Source of the DNA: Verticillium longisporum
Taxonomy: Eukaryota; Ascomycota; Sordariomycetes; Glomerellales; Plectosphaerellaceae
NCBI GenBank assembly: GCA_019188255.1
Contig: JAETXT010000003.1
Span: 3,844,001 to 3,908,000, forward strand
Length of the DNA: 64,000 nucleotides
Reading direction: 5' to 3'
Positions within the stretch are counted from its first letter, which is position 1. Each line of letters opens with the position of its first letter. The notes beneath the pieces are model-generated. The model saw nothing but the letters and a program-made list of their open reading frames with translations, did not search any database and was not told the DNA's origin. Shown here one piece after another: positions 23,490-33,926 of this stretch. The position numbers and the translations under genes were made by a program.

Positions 23490-25169
23490 ATGGCATTCAT
23501 CGAACCACGCCTCATCCACCTGCTCAACGATGCGACAACCCCTCAGCTCGGACACATCGACCTTCCTCCCTTCACCGAAGCTTTCCCCGAAGCCTCTGAT
23601 CGGCCGACACCCCTCGGACCAACGGCTGGTCGAAGAGACGAGCTCCTTGGTGCCGCACCGCCGACTAGCAACCATGGCTCCCTATCACAGACGGCGGGGG
23701 CATATGACGATGTAGGGGCGACGCTGCGAGACCCTAGGAGGGATGGGGACGCCACGACAGACAGGAGTGCCATCGCCAATGTTCCTCGCATCCCGCTGAG
23801 GTTGCTCCTCGGCGAAACGGATGAGGCCAGCCACATGTATGCTCCAGGCCAGGAAGTTGACGATGGGCCTGAGGGAAAAGACGACCGCGCATCGAAAAAG
23901 AGACACCGAGCCATGACGAATAAGGACGACCTCATGCATTTGCCCCAGCCGGTAAAAAAACAAAAGGCAGCGTCGCAGACCCGACTGCCACCCATGCCGC
24001 CCATCATCAACGGACTACACGAACCTCCACCCAACGCCGCCCTGTTTCCTCCAATCTCTTCCACCGAATTCGATACACCTGACCCCGATGCGGCGCAGCG
24101 CCAACCAGCGGCGAGGGAACTGCCACAGGTACACGAAGACAAGCCCATGGAGGTGGAGCCCTCGAAGTCACAAAAGCCTGGGAACGTAAAGACGAGAAAA
24201 AAAGCCATGAAGCCCCGAAGGAAGTGGTCAGAATCGGAGACCACACACTTGCTGCTCGGCGTAAATCGACACGGTGTGGGCAAGTGGACAGATATTCTCG
24301 CCGACCCCGAGTTTAACTTCAACAGCCGCACGGCGGGGGATCTCAAGGATCGCTTCAGGACGTGCTGTCCGACAGAGCTTCGGAAGAACGGCAAGGAAAA
24401 GTCAACGGCGTCGGTTGATCCTCTTCCAACGCCGCCTGCAGAGTCCAAGGGAAAGGCGAAAACAGGCCTTCTTTCGGAGAACATCCTCATTGACTCTGAT
24501 GAAGCATTCGACCCAGATCAGTGTCAGCAGAATACCAACGATGCCGAGGCTGTGGTGAAGCACAAGAAGAGCCGCGCGCATCGGAAAAAGATTGAAGATT
24601 TGGCAGAACTCGGGATCCACGGGCCTTTCAAGAAGTCGCATCGGCGGGAGCGACGTCCTTTCTCGGAACAAGATGACCTGCAGATCCTGGAAGGGCTCGA
24701 CAAGTACGGACCGTCATGGACCAAAATCCAGCGCGACCCGCGCTTTAGCCTTTCAGGCCGCCAGCCCACCGACTTGAGAGACAGAGTGCGAAACAAGTAC
24801 CCAGATGTATACCAAAGGATCGAAAGGGGTCTTTTGCATCTCAAAGAGCTCAAGGAGCGAAACGACAGTGTCGACACATCGACCAACACAGCAAAGGAGA
24901 GCGGCAGTTCCCAGCCACGCCAGGCGCACCAGTCGTCCATTGCCCAACTAGCATGGAAGGAAGACCTCGCTCGCTGGACCGTGTCGCCAATGGAAAGCGA
25001 GGAGCTGCCCGTTGTGCCACAGCCATTCGAGCTGACCGAGGCCTCAACGACAGCATTCATGGGAAGTGTTGGCGAAATGGACATCTCTCGCCTTCTGCTT
25101 GACGATTCAGAGATATCTGACCTTCCTGGCCGACACATGGCATCTGACTCTGATCTGGTGTCTCTATGA
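23490..25169 (+). CDS. Two-Myb telobox DNA-binding protein, Tay1/Teb1-like
   Basis: Intronless gene of 559 aa. Two separated Myb/SANT repeats lie at about 243-296 and 386-444. Both end in telobox-like third helices (GDLKDRFRTCCP and TDLRDRVRNKYP), the feature of proteins that bind TTAGGG-type DNA. The two-Myb layout matches yeast Tay1 of Yarrowia and Teb1/Mug152 of fission yeast, which bind telomeric repeats or TTAGGG promoter sites. The rest is low-complexity. The ATG at 23490 is used because the longer open frame upstream is leader-like. A role at telomeres versus promoters cannot be settled here. Confidence 0.8.
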   Translation: MAFIEPRLIHLLNDATTPQLGHIDLPPFTEAFPEASDRPTPLGPTAGRRDELLGAAPPTSNHGSLSQTAGAYDDVGATLRDPRRDGDATTDRSAIANVPRIPLRLLLGETDEASHMYAPGQEVDDGPEGKDDRASKKRHRAMTNKDDLMHLPQPVKKQKAASQTRLPPMPPIINGLHEPPPNAALFPPISSTEFDTPDPDAAQRQPAARELPQVHEDKPMEVEPSKSQKPGNVKTRKKAMKPRRKWSESETTHLLLGVNRHGVGKWTDILADPEFNFNSRTAGDLKDRFRTCCPTELRKNGKEKSTASVDPLPTPPAESKGKAKTGLLSENILIDSDEAFDPDQCQQNTNDAEAVVKHKKSRAHRKKIEDLAELGIHGPFKKSHRRERRPFSEQDDLQILEGLDKYGPSWTKIQRDPRFSLSGRQPTDLRDRVRNKYPDVYQRIERGLLHLKELKERNDSVDTSTNTAKESGSSQPRQAHQSSIAQLAWKEDLARWTVSPMESEELPVVPQPFELTEASTTAFMGSVGEMDISRLLLDDSEISDLPGRHMASDSDLVSL

Positions 25170-26019
25170 CCTCAGAGCAATCCAAGCCCGGCCGTTGACG
25201 GTCGGGCGACGAGCTAGCTTGTTGCTCGGTCAGAGCCTCATCTCGACGATGAGCCTCTGATGCAAGCGACCGTTTCTTTTCTCAACAGGGAGGGTATTGC
25301 AGAACGACTCATGGTACCCTGCGGGGCCATCCACTTGATTTCATGGTACTCAGGACCCAAGGATGGGTATATACCCGGCGCTTGGCATCGTCCTAAGAAC
25401 GAACGGCGCACTTTCAATTTGTTACCTCGTGGCCAAGTTACGACTGGCTGGCGAGTAGAAAAAAAAATGGCTTCGGCAACGGGACACGGCAAATGGGAAT
25501 GGTTTAGATGGAGAACTGTCGCTTCTGGCACAAGAAGAGGGGAGACTCAAAAACTGCATCACTGCTTGGGTCGATTCACATGTCCGATAGAGTGCATTCC
25601 GCGCAGTTGTGTGTACCATTTTTAGAAATGATCAATCGTGAGAAAAGTTTCCTCGACGCCTTTGGTTTCGCATGATCATGTCTTGTCCATCCCTGTTATC
25701 TGTGATGATCTGCTTCAGGACCGTCTCTCTTCGTCGTGGTTCGAATCTCGGTCACTACACCGATGATAGGTGGGGCAGTTTCGGTCAGTCTGTGGTGGGC
25801 CACAAAGGTGGTCGGTACTGACCAATATAATACAACCAATCATATCGCTCTCAAGCAGTCCCGCCTGTCCAGGGCAAGAAAACCTACCTCCACAAAGAAT
25901 TTTCTCGCCCAGGCAGGACCACACCTGTGTACAGCCCGACTTTTTGTGTGGACTTGACCTTCGACCTCACCTTCACCACCAACAATCTCCATCCACCAGA
26001 CTCGGTACTAACAGTCAAG
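25170..26019. other. Upstream region of the ribosomal protein S4 gene
   Basis: No gene is seen. The last 60 nt are CT-rich leader typical of a highly expressed fungal gene. Confidence 0.6.
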
Positions 26020-27266
26020 ATGGGCAAGGGACTGTAAGTTCACCACGATCTCGCCCTCTACCTGACGCTCGCAATGTCTTCGAGATGACGGGTTCGCATT
26101 TCGCAGCCCCAACCTCGTCGGCGCTGCCATTGTCAATGGGCGGTACGCAGCCGGTATCAACGGGATTCTGACTTGTCTCTCTTCACAGCAAGAAGCACCA
26201 GAAGCGCCTCAGCGCGCCCTCGCACTGGCTTCTCGACAAGCTGTCGGGCACCTACGCTCCCCGCCCTTCGGCCGGTCCCCACAAGCTCCGCGACTGCATG
26301 CCCCTGATCGTCTTCCTGCGCAACCGCCTCAAGTATGCGCTCAACTTCCGCGAGACCCGCTCCATCATGATGCAGCGCCTCGTCAAGGTTGACGGCAAGG
26401 TCCGCACCGACATCACCTACCCCGCTGGCTTCATGGACGTCATCACCATCGAGAAGACCGGCGAGAACTTCCGCCTCATCTACGACATCAAGGGCCGCTT
26501 CACCGTCCACCGTATCCAGGCTGAGGAGGCCGAGTACAAGCTCGGCAAGGTCAAGCGTGTCCAGCTTGGCCGTGGTGGAGTCCCATTCTTGGTCACGCAC
26601 GATGCCAGGACGTGAGTCAAATCATGCCCTTGTAAGACATCATTCAGCCGTTGGATCAAGCTTTGGTCGACTCGGGGGGGATCATGAATACACTGGAAAG
26701 AGCAAAGAGATCAATGCCTCTTCCGGGAGGCTGCTTCTCTCGGCCCGTAAGCGCGCAGCGCGCTTCGGCTTTGCTGCTGCCAAGCGTGCTGCTGCCACCT
26801 GTTGCCTCGCTGCCTCTCCATTCAAACCCCCGCGACGAGATTGGAGCGACCATCTATGCGGCTGTATGTGTCTCCCTTCCCCTAACGTATGCTAACGTTA
26901 CGTTCTTTTCACAGCATCCGCTACCCTGACCCTCTGATCAAGGTCAACGACACCGTCAAGATCGACCTTGCCACTGGCAAGATCACCGACTTCATCAAGT
27001 TCGACACCGGCGCCATTGCCATGGTCACCGGTGGCCGTAACATGGGTCGTGTTGGTGTCATCACTCACCGTGAGCGCCACGACGGTGGTTTCAACATCAT
27101 CCACGTCAAGGATGCCATTGACAACACCTTCGCCACCCGTGAGAGCAACGTTTTCGTCATCGGCTCTGAGAAGCCCTGGATCTCCCTGCCCAAGGGCAAG
27201 GGTGTCAAGCTCACCATCGCCGAGGAGCGTGACCGCCGTCGCGCCCACGCCATTGCTGGCCAGTAG
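26020..27266 (+). CDS. rps4: 40S ribosomal protein S4 (eS4)
   Basis: Component of the small cytosolic ribosomal subunit. Exons are 26020-26033, 26189-26611 and 26915-27266, giving 262 aa, the same size as the yeast protein. The first exon has only 14 nt and encodes MGKG plus part of Leu5. Conserved stretches include [18 protein letters not shown], the S4-like RNA-binding segment (about 40-100) and a KOW-type region around GGRNMGRVG. The introns are long for this genome (155 and 303 nt), as is common in fungal ribosomal protein genes. GTAAGT and GTGAGT donors and a TGCTAAC branch point are visible. Confidence 0.98.
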
Positions 27267-27673
27267 ACGATTCATGTTTTCTAGTCCAGGTCAATGGGGG
27301 CGGGGGAGCAAACAGGGTTTCAAAAGGGTGTTGAGTGCAAAGCATGAGACAAACGGAGTACAGGGCTGATTTCGAGTTTTCGGCTTTATGAACTACTACC
27401 CGGCGGGTAGCTGTAGCCAGCAATACCATGCCATTGAAGATCACCCTGACGTTACCTGTTATTCCTCTTCCAATGCTTTGAACGTGATACGTGATCATGC
27501 GTTGTGTTTCATGATACATGTCGTTTGATCGGGGCTATTATGTTCCCAACCTATGCTCACGGCCGCGGCCTCTCAACTGTAGCATGTCGTTCAAGACCGA
27601 CAAGACACTTGTTGTAGGGACCACGACACGATGTAAACTACTCTTGGTTGAGCATAAAGACGCGTCTCTTATA
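27267..27673. other. Convergent 3' flanks
   Basis: Lies between the S4 stop and the stop of the leftward GH3 gene. No gene is seen. Confidence 0.6.
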
Positions 27674-30298
27674 CTACAGATGGTTCCATGACGACCCTTT
27701 GCTGACGGAAAATGGCACAGCGTGCCCCCCGACCACGACACCATACGTTCCGGGCTCCATCCTCCAGGCGACCTCGTTCTCATCCCAGTAGCTGCACGCT
27801 ACTTTAAGATCCACCGTGAGCTCGACCGTCCTCGACTCGCCAGGTTGCAGCGTTATCTTGTCAAAAGCCTTGAGCTCCTTCTCAGGTCGCGACACGGCCG
27901 TCTCTTTCGCCGGCGAGACATAGAGCTGCACGACCTCCTTGGCAGCGACTTGGCCGGTATTCTTGACCGTGACACTGCATCGCAAGACCGGCGTCTCTGC
28001 GTCTTCTTCCGCCGTTGCGCCGAGCCCCTCATACTGAAAACTCGTGTACGACAGGCCAAAGCCAAACGGCCACCTGACTCTGTCTCCGGCCGCCGCCTGC
28101 GAAGAGCGGTAGCCGACCTCGACGCCCTCGGCATACTCAATCTGCACGCTGCCGTCCTCCAGCTTCTGGGCAGGAAAGTTGCCGAAGCTCGGCGCGTCCT
28201 CGAGCGTCTTGAACCACGTCGTCGCCAGCCTGCCGCTCGGACAAACCGTGCCCGCCAGCACGTCGACCACGGCCCGCGCCCCCTCCTGCCCGGGGAAGTG
28301 CGCGAGCACGACGGCGTCGACGTCGTCGACAAAGGCACTGACGTCAATGGGGTTCCCGCAGTGCAGCACGAGCACCGTCGTCTTCGACGCGGCGGCCACG
28401 GCCTTGATGAGGGCGGCCTGGTTCGCCGGCATGCGAATGTCGTCGAGGTCGAACCCCTCCGACTCGTACTGCTCGTTGCGTCCCGCGTAGATGACGCTGA
28501 CGTCTGACGTGCGGGCCAGGGCGACGGCGTCGGCGATGGCCTGCTGCTCGTCGTAGGCCTCTTCGAAGCAGAGGCTTGCCGCGTAGGGGGTCGGCTCGCC
28601 GGTGACGAGCTCGGGAGGGCCGGCCATTTCGAGACGGATGTCGTAGGAGACGCCGGCTTCCATGGACAATTGCGTGCCTGTCTCGAGGAGAATGTGGTTA
28701 AAGATGGACTGCTCCGTTGGGATGCCCTTGTCTGAGCCCGTCAGCACGGTTTCGCTGTTGACGGTGAGGGTGAACGCTCCCGTGCATCTGATGGCCAGGG
28801 TGTGGTCGCCGGATGTGGACGGCGTCAGTTTCGTTGTGATCGTCAGCCGGGACCCAGGTACCTTGAGGCCTGGCTTGAATTGCCCGAGCATCCAGACGAC
28901 CGGCTTGTCCTGGTGCTCCTCCAAGAGCGGCTCGGGCGAGTCGTCGTTGTATTAGGTCACGTCTGCGCCTGGACGGCCATCCTTGGCAACGAGTTTATCG
29001 GTATCGGCGACAGGGATGATTCGTCGCGTCCGCACGCCAGGAGAGTATCTCACGCGTCCCGCGTTGTCTACCGCCTCTTTCCAGAGGTTAATGGGGGAGC
29101 TTCTGTACTGAGGCGTGCATGAAGCGCTGCCGTCTCCAGTGATGACGGGGTCTCGCGCGAACTCCCCAATGACGGCAACCGTGTCGGCCGAGGACTGTGT
29201 CAGGTCAAGAGGCAGTGCCTCCTGTTCATTCTTCAAGAGGACTATGCCGCTGGCCGCCAGCTCCCAGGCCAACCGGTTCGTCTTCTCATTGATGATGGAC
29301 TTCTCGCTGCTGATGCCGTGGCACGCCTTGGTCCGGTCACGCAGCTCCAGCATCTTGAGCACGCGAGCATCGACCTCGCCGATGGTCACCTCGCCCGACT
29401 CGACGGCTTTGACAAGCCTGGCACCCCTGAAGATGGGAAACGGCATCTCGAGGTCGAGGCCTGCCTGGATGGGTGCGGCCGTGTTGTGCACGGCGAACCA
29501 GTCCGACATGGTGATGCCCTTGTATCCCCATTGGGCCCGGAGCACCCCCTCCATCAAGGGCTTGTTCTCACTGCAGAAAGCTCCATCGACCTTGTTATAT
29601 CTGGTTTGTTTTTCATGTCAGTCTTCTGTTCTCGTGTCTCTCGCACATTCGTACGCCTCGAACAGGGTATCCTTACGCCGTCATGATGCCCACAGGATCC
29701 GATGTCCTCAACAGATGCTGCCAGGCGGCGAGGTAGACCTCTCTCAAGGTCCTGCTGTCCGCCGAATGCTTGACGTCGTAAAAGTGCCTCAGCCTCTCCG
29801 AGACGTTGCAGACTAAGTGCTTGGGGCACGGGCCGACGCCCATCGCCTGGATGCCGTTGACGACGGCGCCAGCAAGATGGCCCGACAGGAGGGGATCCTC
29901 GCTCATGCACTCAAAGTTGCGGCCGCCGCGCGGATCGCGGTGGATGTTGATGGTAGGCCCCAACACGACCTGGGCGCTCTTCATGCGCGCCTGATGGGCG
30001 AGCTCGCCGCCCAGGAGACCCAGGAGCTCGGCATCCCACGTCGAACCGTTGCATGCTGTGTTGGGGAAACTGGCTGTTGTGAGGTCCGCCTCGATGCCCG
30101 CGGGACGGATGCCACTGACGGAATCAGCGACCTGAAGGTGTGTCAGTGGACGTTCTACTTTTCGTGAGCAGGCGTTCATACTCTGACGGGCGGTATGCCG
30201 AGCCTCTCAACGCCAGCTGCTGTAGAAAAGTCGCGACCTGAGAGAAGAGTGGCCTTCTCTTGGAGCGTGAGCTTCTCGAGAAGCTCTTTGAAGGTCAT
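27674..30298 (-). pseudogene. GH3 beta-glucosidase gene broken by one in-frame stop
   Basis: Exons are 30298-30182, 30131-29677 and 29600-27674, giving 832 codons of intracellular GH3 beta-glucosidase without a signal peptide. The N-terminal TIM-barrel region holds GPTINIHRDPRGGRNFE and PKHLVCN. The catalytic Asp224 lies in GITMSDWFAVHNT. A PA14-like insertion starts at about 405, and the GH3 C-terminal and fibronectin-III-like domains follow. Codon 407 is TAA (28954-28952), exactly where the family has an aromatic residue (DVT-stop-YNDD). The frame continues undisturbed on both sides, so the stop looks recent or is an error. An unspliced stop would leave only the catalytic barrel. The enzyme would release glucose from beta-glucosides. 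Confidence 0.85.
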
Positions 30299-30881
30299 AC
30301 CGGCTTTGTTCCGGTGAGAGCGAGAGTGGCAGGACACTGCAAGTGTGATTCGGCAGAATTGTCCCTGGGACGTGATCTAGTTGTGCTGGAGGTATCTGTC
30401 ACTGTCAGGCAATTCCATCAAAAACCGCCGGGACATGAACGTTTTGAAGCAAACAGCGACGTCGCGCGTCTTGCTCAACCATGAATGAATGGAAGCCATG
30501 AGCCACAGATTCTCCATCTGCCTAGTCACGATGCCGGTGACAGTAGTCCTTCGGATCTTGCGCCCACCTCCCCCCTAAACTCGGGATTTCCGGGCTTGGG
30601 CAACCCTCCGAAAAAGGACGACCCCGCCAACTGGAGCGGGGGGTGAGGGGGATACCTTCACATTCCGAATCATGTAGAGGTGGGGGAACCCCTGAAGAAC
30701 ATCCCCTGGCAGTAGCTCAAGCTCATGCCTTGCGCTTGTTGAGGTGTTAGTCTCGGCGATATCGCGAACCACCGACTGTCTACATGGGAATCAGAGGGGA
30801 GATTCATCTAGAAAGATATTGCCGTAAAATTCGTTCAATCATCGCTCGTGAGACGAAAGATCATTATGCAGTACTATTCAG
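30299..30881. other. GH3 upstream region
   Basis: Lies between the leftward GH3 start and the stop of the leftward DUF3500 gene. No gene is seen. Confidence 0.6.
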
Positions 30882-32233
30882 CTAACCTTCCCATACAAAC
30901 CCCTGCTCCATGCCCTCCATCAACGGCCTCAGCGCCATGCCGTAGTCGCCCCCATTGGGCGTCCTCAATAACGTGTGAATGTGGAACTTGGCCGGCTCCT
31001 TGTTCGTCAGAAACACGCCAGAGTGATGATCAAACTCGACAATGATAACCGGACTCTGGATACGATAGTAAAAGGCGTCCTCGTTGCCGAAGCCCCCGAT
31101 CCAGCAAAAGTACGTCTCGTGATACCAGGCCTTGACCTGCTCCATCCGCGCCAGTCGAGCCTGCTCTGGGAGGTAGAGGAGGTACTGGTCCATGATCTGG
31201 GACACGAGGTCCTGCTGCGCGGGCGTCATATCGCCGACGAGGATGCCCTCGTACGGCACGACGCGGTTGTCGCGGTACGCCCCGCACAGATGGCGCTGGT
31301 CATCGTGGTTCCAGCGCCCCTTGGGCATGGCCGGGTCCTTGAGAAGCTTGTACACCTGCGCCTCGGCCTGGCGCTCCGGTGATAGCCTCTGCATGAGGTG
31401 CAGGCCGAGGGCCTCCTCCTCGTGGAGGATCCGCGTCGCCGCGTGAGGGCCGTCGCCGTCGATGAGGTTCGGCTCGGCGCCTGTGAACCACGGCGAGACG
31501 ACAATCTGAGTCCTGTAGAGGATGATGTTGAGGCACAGGTGGTGGCCGTAAAACGAGAAGCCCCAGGGCCGCGACGTCGAGGGCTGTCCGAAGAGGACAA
31601 AGTTGTACGAGGACTCGTTGCACACGCGCGGCGCCTGCACGAGCTCGCCCAGGAACCCGTTGATGCGCATGGCGGCGACGGCCTTGGCGTAGCCTTCTGG
31701 CGACAGCGTCGTCTGGAGAACGCGCATGATGGCGTCCTTGATCTGAGGCGCATCACTTAGTCTGTCGAGGCGCAGGCCCTTGTCGCTCAGGAGAAATTCG
31801 GGATTCGACCACGACCGCCATTCTGGAGAGTCAATGTGGTAGCTGACACGCGCACGCTGCTCTTCGTCGAGCATGCCCAGCAGAGCGTCTGCTGAACTGA
31901 CAATGTCCTCGATCGGGACACCTTCGTCTTGAATCTTGAATAGATCAGGGCGAATTTCCCCTGCAAAAATCCAACATTAGCTATTGCCATGGTCATCACC
32001 ACTAAAAAGCCAGGGGCATGCCCACCATCCGTTGTGATCCCCCGGTAAGGCTCCTGGAAGAGCTTCCGCCAGTGGACGTAGAGCGCGTGCAGCCAGGGGG
32101 GGTTCCTGTTGAGCTTGAAATCTTCAGCGTATTCAGAGGCATCTTGTTTCCTCATGGCCGTAAATCGAGCGTTGTTCACATCTGGTAGGAATTGGCGGAA
32201 CTCGCCATGCTCGGCTGCGTGGTTGGACCTCAT
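30882..32233 (-). CDS. DUF3500 family protein
   Basis: Two exons, 32233-32026 and 31960-30882, are joined by a 65-nt intron (GTGGGC donor, TAG-rich tract, CAG acceptor), giving 428 aa. The family is uncharacterised in bacteria and fungi. Typical patches are FRQFLPDVNNARF near the start, RGITTDGEIRPDLF at the splice junction, and in the second half NFVLFGQPS, WGFSFYGHHLCLN, WFTGAEP and EFDHHSGVFLTN. No signal peptide is seen. It is divergently arranged with the FAH-type gene (starts 477 nt apart), which suggests shared regulation. Confidence 0.9.
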
Positions 32234-32710
32234 TGTTCTGCTATTAGGGAGATGATGCTCAAGTTTGATTACTTCGGATCTCGTGATTTGAACTGAGAGA
32301 CCCAAACAGGTCGGGAGGCCGGACTTTGAAGGATCGACTCATCTGAAGCCCTGTGTACCATACCGACGATGTCATTGTGTCTGAGACTACTCCACTCGGA
32401 CACAGTCCGATCGGTTCGCATGGCGTTGAGCTCCCTTGTGACAGCGATCCCGGAGGAGCATCCGGATATCCCGAACCCTACCAAGACACCCGCACTCCGC
32501 ATGAGGGGACCCCGAGTCCTCGGTGCGAAGGTGCACGCTAGGGCTATCGGACCATGGATTGATGATCCATGGAAGGATGAAGACGAGAATGGTTCGATTG
32601 AAAAGACTGTCGCGTGGCATTTCGAGTGACCTAGAAGCCATGAATCTCGAGCGCATCGACTTACCCTCCAGTGGTTCACTTCGACTGCATCCGATCTAGA
32701 CCCTGCCATC
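32234..32710. promoter_or_regulatory. Bidirectional promoter, DUF3500 / FAH
   Basis: A 477-bp region lies between two divergent start codons. No gene is seen in it. A Zn2Cys6 regulator lies next to the pair, but no site could be assigned. Confidence 0.5.
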
Positions 32711-33891
32711 ATGTCTCTACCGTCATTTCAGCGTACGTAGCTGGCTAGTCCCTTCTGCACTCCCATCAGCTCACATGTGTGCTTCGTGCAACTGGCCGCT
32801 TCCGAAATCTGACACCCCCTCCAGGCCTTGTTCGCTTCATCCCAAAGTCCAACGCCCTGAAGGTCCTCATTGGTGAGCCTGAATCAGCCACCATCGATGT
32901 CGGTGTTGCGTTGCGCAAAGGTCAAGACGTGCCTGTGCTCGTCTGGTCAGGTTCGTCCGTGCTCAGCCCTGGCACGAAGACGACGCAGCGGGAGGTGGTC
33001 GATAAGGTTCTCTCTCCCGTTGCGCCTCACGAGGTCGGCGCGATCCGATGCATTGGTCTGAATGTAAGTGAGCCCCGAGAGCAGTGAACGATCCCATCAC
33101 CTAGGGAGTTGGCTTTTTGACAAACCCCCACAGTATGTGCAGCACGCCAAAGAACTTGACGCACCGATTCCCACGGTCCCGACCGTCTTCTTGTAAGAGC
33201 CGAGCCGAGCAGCATGTTCTAGAGATGAAACTGTGTGTGCTGACACGGCTAGGAAACCAAGCATCTCGCTCGCCAGCCCCTGGCCCACGCCGACGGTGCT
33301 CCCGGCTATCACACAGGCAGACGACACGGGCGACTACGAGTCCGAGCTCGCGGTCATCATCGGCCGCGCATGCAAGAATGTGTCCGAGACCGAGGCCCTC
33401 GACTACGTTCTTGGCTACACGGCCTGCAACGACGTTTCCAGCCGCGCGAGCCAATTCGCCCAGTCGCAGTGGTGCTACTCCAAAGGCTTTGACGGGTCCT
33501 GTCCCATCGGCCCCGCGATCGTCTCCAAGGAGCTCATCTCGGATCCCGGAGCGCTGCATATCCGGGGTCTGAAGAACGGCGAGGTCATGCAAGATTGCGG
33601 CACCGAGTACGTATATCGCCCTCTGGAAGCCACGTGCCTGGTTCGAAGATGAACTGATTGATATTTTTACACAGTGACTTGATCTTCAGTGTCGCCAAAC
33701 TGGTCAGCGTCCTGTCGCAGGGCACCACGCTGCCTGCCGGCACGGTCATAATCACGGGTACGCCTGCTGGCGTCGGCGCGGGCCGCAAGCCCAAGGTGAC
33801 CATCAGGCATGACGATGAGTTCGCCGTCGAGATACTGCCCCACATTGGCACTCTGATCAACGTTTTTGAGAATGAGCAAGTACAACGTTGA
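32711..33891 (+). CDS. Fumarylacetoacetate hydrolase family enzyme
   Basis: Five exons, 32711-32732, 32825-33063, 33134-33192, 33253-33606 and 33675-33891, give 296 aa. Members cleave C-C bonds in beta-diketone acids such as acylpyruvates from aromatic ring breakdown, or decarboxylate oxaloacetate. Family features are GLNYVQHAKEL, the metal-site acidic residues in DYESELAVIIG, the NDVSSR motif, and KGFDGSCPIGP. The C-terminal beta-strand region follows (LSQGTTLPAGTVIITGTPAGVG). The stop lies only 35 bp from the stop of the convergent regulator gene. The substrate is not determined. Confidence 0.92.
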
Positions 33892-33926
33892 GATGGGTTG
33901 GTACTGTCGTGGGATAGCTCATCGTC

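Noticed and set aside
25738..25747. GGTTCGAATC, a tRNA B-box-like word
   Set aside because: No A box, no acceptor stem and no cloverleaf could be drawn around it.
26034..26914. C/D snoRNA inside the S4 introns
   Set aside because: No RTGATGA C box was found, and CTGA words alone are not enough.
28910..28962. A 51-nt intron (GTGACC...CACCAG) that would remove the GH3 stop
   Set aside because: It would delete the conserved YNDDSPEPLLEEHQ segment and has a weak donor and no branch point.
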